In this document: positions 59,065 to 64,000 of the stretch, in pieces
Layout: every line of letters starts with the position of its first letter
Position numbering within the stretch: position 1 is the first letter of the stretch
NCBI RefSeq assembly: GCF_029760855.1
Contig: NZ_SOSI01000001.1
Coordinates: 62,001 to 126,000 of the forward strand
DNA: 64,000 nucleotides
Source: Erythrobacter litoralis
GTDB lineage: Bacteria; Pseudomonadota; Alphaproteobacteria; Sphingomonadales; Sphingomonadaceae
Direction: 5' to 3'
Made by a program: the position numbers and the translations under genes
Notes under the pieces: generated by a model
What the model was told of the DNA's origin: nothing
What the model saw: the letters and a program-made list of their open reading frames with translations, nothing else
The model's database searches: none

Positions 59065-60063
59065 ATGGAAAGTGCCACCGGTCCGACCCTGCTCGGCTTC
59101 GACGTCATCTTCATCGGCTCGATCCTCGCCGGCATTGCCGCCCTTGCGGTCTTCGTCGCGATTTACTCCGCCGTCACCATCAAGGACCCGATGGCGAAGC
59201 GCGTGAAAGCGCTCGAAGGGCGGCGCGAGGAGCTCAAGATGGGGCTCGTCACCGCCAGCGCGAAAAAACGTCAAAGCCTGGTGCGCAAGAACGACACCGC
59301 CGACAAGGTTCGCGACACGCTCGGCAACATGAAGGTGTTGCAGCAGAGCCAGGTCGAGATGATGCAGCAGAAGCTCGCCTGGGCGGGTTATCGCAACAAG
59401 GAAGTTGCGGTCATCCTGCTCGGCGTGCGCATGGCTGCGCCGGTCGTCCTAGGCCTGCTTGCTTTCATCCTTTTTTGGGTCGTCGAGATCTATCCCGATT
59501 GGCAGATGAAGCGCGTTGCCGCCCTCGCCGCCATGATGTTCATCGGCTACAAAGGCCCGGAAATCGCGCTCAAGAACAAGGCGACCAAGCGGACCGATGC
59601 TATCCGGAAAGGCCTGCCCGATGCCCTCGACCTCCTCGTCATCTGCGCGGAAGCCGGCCTCACCGTCGATGCCGCCTTCAACCGTGTCGCCAAGGAACTG
59701 GGCCGCGCCTATCCCGAACTCGGCGACGAGTTCGCCCTGACCGCGATCGAGCTGTCCTTTCTCAATGAGCGCAAGAAGGCGTTCGACAATCTCGCCTACC
59801 GCGTGAATCTCGAAGCGGTGAAGGGCGTCGTCACCACCATGGTGCAGACGGAGCGATACGGTACGCCGCTCGCCTCGGCCCTGCGGGTCCTGTCCGCCGA
59901 ATTCCGCAACGAGCGCATGATGCGTGCGGAAGAGAAGGCGGCGCGCCTTCCGGCCATCATGACGGTGCCGCTGATCCTTTTCATCCTGCCGGTGCTGTTC
60001 ATCGTCATCCTCGGCCCGGCGGCCTGTTCGATTTCCGACGCCTTCAGCGGCGGGATCGGCTGA
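59065..60063 (+). CDS. tadC: Tad secretion system inner-membrane protein TadC
   Basis: Second F-domain platform protein, 332 aa, with membrane helices near the N-terminus, around VLGLLAFILFWVVEIYP, and at the C-terminus (VPLILFILPVLFIVILG). Core block KGLPDALDLLVICAEAGLTVDAAFNRVAKELG. ATG 59065; 23 codons of open frame upstream lie in tadB. Last gene of the cluster; tadD, tadE/F/G and flp are not seen. Confidence 0.93.
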   Translation: MESATGPTLLGFDVIFIGSILAGIAALAVFVAIYSAVTIKDPMAKRVKALEGRREELKMGLVTASAKKRQSLVRKNDTADKVRDTLGNMKVLQQSQVEMMQQKLAWAGYRNKEVAVILLGVRMAAPVVLGLLAFILFWVVEIYPDWQMKRVAALAAMMFIGYKGPEIALKNKATKRTDAIRKGLPDALDLLVICAEAGLTVDAAFNRVAKELGRAYPELGDEFALTAIELSFLNERKKAFDNLAYRVNLEAVKGVVTTMVQTERYGTPLASALRVLSAEFRNERMMRAEEKAARLPAIMTVPLILFILPVLFIVILGPAACSISDAFSGGIG

Positions 60064-60108
60064 CGAGCCGCACTGGGACTATCCCGAAGCGCGAAAGCCT
60101 GGCGCGGC

Positions 60109-60582
60109 CTAGCCGCCCGCCAGGCTTTCCGCGTCGAACTCGCCCGCATTCTCGCGCACCCGGGCCAGCATATCGCGTAGCGCCGCACGCTCTTCCGCGC
60201 TCAGCACCGAAAACATTTCCGCCTCGATCTTCAGCGCCAGCGGCATGATCCCGGCATGGACCGCCCTGCCCTCCGCCGTCAGGTCGAGCAGGTGCGAGCG
60301 GCCATCCTTCTCGTTCGGGCTACGCGCGATCAGCCCCCGATCCTCCAACGAACTGCACGCCCGGTTGACCGGCACCTTGTCCATCAGCGTCGCCTGCGAA
60401 AGGTCGCGCTGGGTCATCGGTCCGCTGTCGCCCAGCACCGCCATCACCCGCCATTCGGTCGTCTTCAGCGCGAACCGCTTGCGATACTGGTCCGCGATCC
60501 GCGTCGAGACCGCATTGGAGGCGATCGAGAGCTGATACGGCAGGAAGTCCGCCAGACGTTCGAAAGGTTTGCGAGTGGCCAT
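60109..60582 (-). CDS. MarR family transcriptional regulator
   Basis: Winged-helix repressor, 157 aa, that binds DNA as a dimer and often responds to phenolic or CoA-linked compounds. Family core: TTEWRVMAVLGDSGPMTQRDLSQATLMDKVPVNRACSSLEDRGLIAR then DGRSHLLDLTAEGRAVH. It lies downstream of the enoyl-CoA hydratase gene in the same direction (gap 55 bases), suggesting local control of CoA ester metabolism; this is an inference. Confidence 0.9.
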   Translation of the reverse strand: MATRKPFERLADFLPYQLSIASNAVSTRIADQYRKRFALKTTEWRVMAVLGDSGPMTQRDLSQATLMDKVPVNRACSSLEDRGLIARSPNEKDGRSHLLDLTAEGRAVHAGIMPLALKIEAEMFSVLSAEERAALRDMLARVRENAGEFDAESLAGG

Positions 60583-60637
60583 ACCCCGATCTTACCCGCT
60601 CCCCGCCGCCGCGCAAGGCCGTTACGTTTGCAACCAC

Positions 60638-61510
60638 CTACTTATAGGCGGGCTCATCCCACCATGGATAGATATCGGGCATGTCCGCGCTCACCGTATC
60701 GGGATAGTTCGGGGGGCGCTTTTCGAGGAAGCTGCGCACGCCTTCCTTGCTGTCCTCGCTCTTGCCGAGCCGGTAGATCGAGCGGCTGTCCACCCTGTGC
60801 GCCATCATCGGATGCTCGGTGGCCGAAAGCCGCCACAGCATCGCGCGGGTTATGGCAACGGATACCGCGGAGGTGTTCTCGGCGATCTCGCGCGCCAGCT
60901 CCATCGCCGCATCCATCAGCTCGCCCTGCGGATGAAGCGAGCGCACCAGCCCCCGGTCCCGCGCCTCCTCGGCGCCGAACACCCGCCCCGTCATGCACCA
61001 TTCCAGCGCGGTTTGCATACCGACGAGGCGCGGCAGGAACCAGCTGGAGCAGGCCTCGGGCGTGATCCCCCGCCGCGCGAACACGAAACCGAAGCGCGCC
61101 GTGTCGCTGGCGAGGCGGATGTCGAACGGCAACTGCATGGTCGCCCCCACGCCCACCGCAACGCCGTTGCACGCGCCGATCAGCGGCTTCTGCGAATTGA
61201 ACAGCCGGAGCACCAGCCGCCCGCCGCCATCGCGCACCCGCTCGTCCGACAGATCGTTCACCGGCTTGTGCCGTGCGAATACATTGCCGCTTTCTCCGTC
61301 CGGCGTCAGGTCAGCGCCCGCGCAAAACGCCCGTTCCCCGTGACCGGTAATGATAACGGCCCGGACGGTGTCATCCGCATCGGTGGCGTCGATCGCGTCG
61401 ATCATCTCGGCCATCATGGTCGAGGTGAAGGCGTTCATCTTCTCCGGCCGGTTGAGGGTCAGCGTGGCGATGCCGTCGGCAATATCAAGCGTGATCTGCG
61501 TGTAGGACAT
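60638..61510 (-). CDS. Enoyl-CoA hydratase/isomerase family protein
   Basis: Crotonase-fold enzyme, 290 aa, acting on acyl-CoA esters. ITLDIADGIATLTLNRPEKMNAF, the oxyanion hole in GERAFCAGADL and CNGVAVGVGATMQLPFDIRLAS, and FARRGITPEACSSWFLPRLVG are typical. The exact substrate is not evident. ATG 61510 follows an excellent ribosome binding site (AGGAGGG); the frame continues 48 codons upstream without similarity. Confidence 0.9.
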   Translation of the reverse strand: MSYTQITLDIADGIATLTLNRPEKMNAFTSTMMAEMIDAIDATDADDTVRAVIITGHGERAFCAGADLTPDGESGNVFARHKPVNDLSDERVRDGGGRLVLRLFNSQKPLIGACNGVAVGVGATMQLPFDIRLASDTARFGFVFARRGITPEACSSWFLPRLVGMQTALEWCMTGRVFGAEEARDRGLVRSLHPQGELMDAAMELAREIAENTSAVSVAITRAMLWRLSATEHPMMAHRVDSRSIYRLGKSEDSKEGVRSFLEKRPPNYPDTVSADMPDIYPWWDEPAYK

Positions 61511-61696
61511 AAATTGGATTTCCCTCCTGTAAGCCCTGCCCGATGGAACACATGGAACAGGATCTATGCAAGGAAAAGGGTTAGGCCCTTGCTTGCTATT
61601 AGGAGCGCCCCAGATCGAAAAGAGGAGAGGTGTCTTGCTGCATTGTTGCGGCATAGATGGATTGTGAAGTCGTAGGAAAGAGAAAGCCGGCCGGCC
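61511..61696. other. Spacer upstream of the enoyl-CoA hydratase gene
   Basis: Holds the hydratase leader with ribosome binding site, a direct repeat TGTTCCAT (minus strand, about 61540-61556) and a small symmetric element AAGGG-N5-CCCTT. No gene. With the neighbouring methyltransferase remnant and the spacer up to the tetR stop it forms a gap of about 470 bases without an intact gene. Confidence 0.5.
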
Positions 61697-61906
61697 TCAA
61701 TCAGTCGTCCCTATCACGAGGCGCAAAGGCCCGTCGAAGAATGGCTGTGTCCGCAAATGACCGTATTTTTCGTCCCACCGCCCATTGGCCAAATCCCTGG
61801 TCAATTCCGAAACGAAGCGCGCGACCGCAGCCTTGGGCACGAGACTCCAGCTCGAGCATGCCAACCAGGTCTTTTCTTCGAAGAACGTTTCCGACTGGCA
61901 CCGCCT
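61697..61906 (-). pseudogene. Remnant of a SAM-dependent methyltransferase (C-terminal part only)
   Basis: On the minus strand, after an in-frame TAA (61909-61907), about 69 codons are open without a usable start and end at TGA 61699-61697. They encode SSWSLVPKAAVARF and TRDLANGRWDEKYGHLRTQ, followed by FFDGPLRLVI. This matches from memory the extreme C-terminus of class I methyltransferases (DLxSGxWDxRYGxLR pattern). The N-terminal SAM-binding part is absent, and the space upstream is occupied by a TetR gene. Probably a decayed gene. Confidence 0.6.
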
Positions 61907-61983
61907 TTATCGCGCGTTATACCGAAATCGTTCTGTACAGTCACGACTTAGGACGGTCATTTGACCCAACCCACCATTTCATC

Positions 61984-62646
61984 TTAAGTCCGGACTGAGT
62001 TTCCATGACCGATGGCTTTCATGTTGTCCGGCCAGGCTTTCATAGCGGCTTCGGCGACATCCGTAAGCGAAGCACGATCCTCACCGTCGCGAGCCATAAC
62101 CGAAAGCCCTTGAAGCAAGGCGACCACTAGGTTCGCCAGTGCGACAGCGTCGACATCGCCCGCCACGAGACCCTCTTGGATATCACGCTCTATCCGGGCC
62201 TGAAGGCTATCGCGCAGTTCGCGGCGATAGACCGCAACGGTGGCGCGTACATCTTCTGACGCTGCGGAACCGCTGGCCGTCGAGCTCGCAAGGAGGCAGC
62301 CGGGCGGCGTATCTACGCCTGTGAAGGTTTCGATAGAGTTCGCCAGAACCGATCGTGCTGCATCGTAAGAACTGGGCGCGGCCTCGATAGCCTGCCGAAC
62401 CGCGCTCGGCTCGCCAGCGTAAAGCCGCACCGCTTCGAAGAACAGGTTCTTCTTGTCGCCGAACGCTGCATAAAGGCTCGGGGCTTTTATGCCCATTTCC
62501 CGGATCAAATCGCTGATCGAGGTTGTTTCGTAACCGTGCCGCCAGAAAGCCAGCATGGCCTTATTGAGAACGGCGTCGCGGTCGAACGATAAGGGTCGGC
62601 CGCTTTTGCGACGATTGACTTCACTGGTTTCGGTCATGGGTTCCAT
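61984..62646 (-). CDS. TetR family transcriptional regulator
   Basis: Repressor of 220 aa. N-terminal helix-turn-helix typical of TetR proteins: FDRDAVLNKAMLAFWRHGYETTSISDLIREMGIKAPSLYAAFGDKKNLF, then a variable ligand domain. Translation may start at ATG 62646 or at 62637 (MTETSEVN); the second leaves the operator outside the coding sequence. Divergent from the aldo-keto reductase gene, probably its target. Confidence 0.92.
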   Translation of the reverse strand: MEPMTETSEVNRRKSGRPLSFDRDAVLNKAMLAFWRHGYETTSISDLIREMGIKAPSLYAAFGDKKNLFFEAVRLYAGEPSAVRQAIEAAPSSYDAARSVLANSIETFTGVDTPPGCLLASSTASGSAASEDVRATVAVYRRELRDSLQARIERDIQEGLVAGDVDAVALANLVVALLQGLSVMARDGEDRASLTDVAEAAMKAWPDNMKAIGHGNSVRT

Positions 62647-62658
62647 AATTATCGTTAC
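62645..62658. promoter_or_regulatory. Candidate TetR operator 1
   Basis: ATAATTATCGTTAC, the inverted form of operator 2 with one substitution (reverse complement GTAACGATAATTAT). It overlaps the first possible tetR start codon. Together with operator 2 it brackets the region between the divergent genes, a usual arrangement for TetR autorepression. Confidence 0.55.
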
Positions 62659-62700
62659 AAAATTCGGTTGACTGTGATCATGCCATACCCATGTAGTTCT

Positions 62701-62714
62701 GTAACGATCATTAT
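62701..62714. promoter_or_regulatory. Candidate TetR operator 2
   Basis: GTAACGATCATTAT, of which TAACGATCATTA is a near-palindrome (TAAYGATCRTTA). It lies 13 bases before the aldo-keto reductase ATG at 62727, so binding here would block that gene. Confidence 0.6.
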
Positions 62715-62726
62715 AAAGGTATAAAC

Positions 62727-63818
62727 ATGTCTCTCACCAATTTTCGCACGCTCGGCCGTTCCGGCCTCGTCGTCAGCCCGCTCGCTCTCGGCACCATGAC
62801 TTTCGGGACCGGGGAATGGGGCGCGGACGAAGCATCGTCTCGCGCCATCTTCGACGCCTATCGCGATGCAGGCGGCAATTTCATCGACACGGCAGACATC
62901 TATTCCGGCGGCCAAAGCGAGGAAATGGTCGGCAAGTTCATCAAGGACACAGGCTCGCGCGACGAGATCGTGCTGGCGACAAAATTCGGCTTCAACGGAT
63001 CGGCCAGCCCGCTCGCCGCGAACCGGTCGGGCGCGGGCAATCCGAACGCGGGCGGGGCCGGTGCGAAGAACATCCACCGTGCGCTGGAAGGGTCGCTGAA
63101 GCGCCTCGGCACGGATTACATCGACCTCTACTGGATGCATATCTGGGACGGCGTCACCCCGGTCGAGGAGATCGTCCAGACGCTCGGCGACCTCGTCCGC
63201 TCCGGCAAGATTCGGTACTATGGTCTCTCCGATATGCCTGCTTGGGTCGGTGCCAAGGCCGCAGCAATTGCCGCCGAGCGAGGCGTTCCCGGCCCAAAAG
63301 CGATGCAATTGGAATATTCCTTGGTTGCCCGCGATGTCGAAGCCGAACATTTTCCGGCGGCGCGTGACGCGGGTATGGGGATCATGCCCTGGAGCCCGCT
63401 GGCGGGCGGCTTCCTGACAGGCAAGTACGAGCGCGACGATACGTCCAACACCGGAAGGCTAAGCGGGGCCAACCCATTCGGTGACAGCAAGTTTACGGAT
63501 CGTAATTGGGATATTCTCGATACCGCCCAGAATATCGCCAGTGAAGTTGAACGTCCGGTTGCACAGGTCGCTCTTGCTTGGACTTTGGCACAGGCGGGCG
63601 TCACCTCTACGCTGATTGGCGCAAGCAAGATCTCGCAGATCGAAAGCAACGTAGCTGCCAGCGAGTTCGAACTTAGCCGGGATCAGCTTGCGCGGCTTGA
63701 CGAGGCAAGCGCGCCGACGCCGGGGTTCAGCGCGTCACTGACTTCGCGCGACACCCGCCGAATGGTCCATGGTGGTCACATTGTAAGCGGCTGGGACGAC
63801 CAAGCGAAGACATCCTAA
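62727..63818 (+). CDS. Aldo/keto reductase
   Basis: NADPH-dependent carbonyl reductase, 363 aa, TIM barrel. Catalytic aspartate and tyrosine in FIDTADIYSGGQSEEM, lysine in IVLATKFGFNG and histidine in DLYWMHIWD; the cofactor end LIGASKISQIESNVAA is present. Similar to the AKR11/12 group of general aldehyde reductases. Controlled probably by the adjacent TetR protein. Confidence 0.92.
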   Translation: MSLTNFRTLGRSGLVVSPLALGTMTFGTGEWGADEASSRAIFDAYRDAGGNFIDTADIYSGGQSEEMVGKFIKDTGSRDEIVLATKFGFNGSASPLAANRSGAGNPNAGGAGAKNIHRALEGSLKRLGTDYIDLYWMHIWDGVTPVEEIVQTLGDLVRSGKIRYYGLSDMPAWVGAKAAAIAAERGVPGPKAMQLEYSLVARDVEAEHFPAARDAGMGIMPWSPLAGGFLTGKYERDDTSNTGRLSGANPFGDSKFTDRNWDILDTAQNIASEVERPVAQVALAWTLAQAGVTSTLIGASKISQIESNVAASEFELSRDQLARLDEASAPTPGFSASLTSRDTRRMVHGGHIVSGWDDQAKTS

Positions 63819-63829
63819 GGTGCACCTCG

Positions 63830-63874
63830 GCTCTGGCATTCACCTCTATGATTTAATGAAAGGGATGCCAGAGC
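63830..63874. repeat. Inverted repeat after the aldo-keto reductase gene
   Basis: GCTCTGGCAT (63830-63839) and ATGCCAGAGC (63865-63874) pair perfectly over ten bases with a 25-base A/T-rich loop. No T-run follows (AAATAGG), so it is only a weak terminator candidate. The rest of the window (63875-64000) is lower in GC and holds no gene I can support. Confidence 0.5.
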
Positions 63875-64000
63875 AAATAGGTCGAGTTGCTCGGCTTAGG
63901 TGACTGTCTTCAATACACCTGCTGTGTACGATTTGCGAACCAGAACCGAACTGACCGCTACTGCTTCCTCTATTTAATTAGTGAAGCATCCGCCGTCCGC

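Noticed and set aside
61657..61998. 113-codon plus-strand frame in the gap before tetR
   Set aside because: No motif, poor codon pattern, and the opposite strand shows a better reading as a methyltransferase remnant.
63875..64000. Possible small gene at the right edge
   Set aside because: Only short frames with several stops; nothing to support.

Overview
The window is one gene-dense stretch of chromosome with high GC (about 60-65% in the stretches I counted). It most resembles an alphaproteobacterium of the order Sphingomonadales, probably Erythrobacteraceae. That placement is an inference. It rests on the gene orders (mraZ-to-ftsQ division cluster, argS-SPOR-nagZ-scpAB-tatABC, ispH-thrB-rnhA, ate-tamA-tamB, a cpa/tad pilus cluster), the meso-DAP type MurE, and a copy of a short repeat encoding LRQAQDG that is common in sphingomonad genomes. 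No rRNA, tRNA, CRISPR array, insertion sequence or phage gene was recognised.

Layout. 1-15590 (minus): cell division and peptidoglycan precursor cluster mraZ-rsmH-ftsL-ftsI-murE-murF-mraY-murD-ftsW-murG-murC-murB-ddl-ftsQ (ftsQ runs off the left edge). Almost every junction is a 1-8 base overlap. 15591-15954: control region of that cluster, with MraZ-box-like repeats. 15955-18446 (minus): a putative lipoprotein, a small membrane protein, a cysteine synthase family enzyme and a [2Fe-2S] ferredoxin. 18488-21018 (plus): AlkA-type glycosylase, SDR oxidoreductase, secreted esterase. 21015-25525: pterin dehydratase (minus), ccmA-ccmB-MFS (plus), map and a DUF3298-like lipoprotein (minus). 25559-30286 (plus): M17 aminopeptidase, SH3-like protein, argC, and the nitrogen pair glnB-glnA, with a sigma-54-like promoter before glnB and a terminator after glnA. 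30379-37557 (minus): ate-tamA-tamB, with a perfect CtrA-type box upstream. 37690-40716: ilvA and a divergent amidohydrolase. 40701-47948 (minus): lipoprotein, argS, SPOR protein, nagZ, scpA, scpB, tatA, tatB, tatC. 48042-50420 (plus): ispH, thrB, rnhA. 50421-52597 (minus): alpha/beta hydrolase and FAD oxidoreductase. 52589-60063 (plus): prepilin peptidase, cpaB-cpaC-cpaD-cpaE, tadB-tadC. 60109-64000: MarR regulator, enoyl-CoA hydratase, a methyltransferase remnant, then a divergent TetR/aldo-keto reductase pair with two candidate operators.

Most of the window is core housekeeping. The division cluster makes lipid II and the septal synthase FtsW/FtsI. NagZ and the SPOR protein connect to wall turnover. 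TamA/TamB serves the outer membrane, Tat exports folded proteins, and ScpAB serves chromosome segregation. I found no wholly new system. The points that most deserve checking are: a Tad pilus cluster with no CpaF ATPase gene where it would normally lie, a CtrA-type site in front of ate-tamA-tamB, a dispersed repeat that has become the C-terminus of MurG without breaking coupling to murC, a low-GC segment inside murD, the palindromic TetR/AKR operators, and the methyltransferase fossil beside them.
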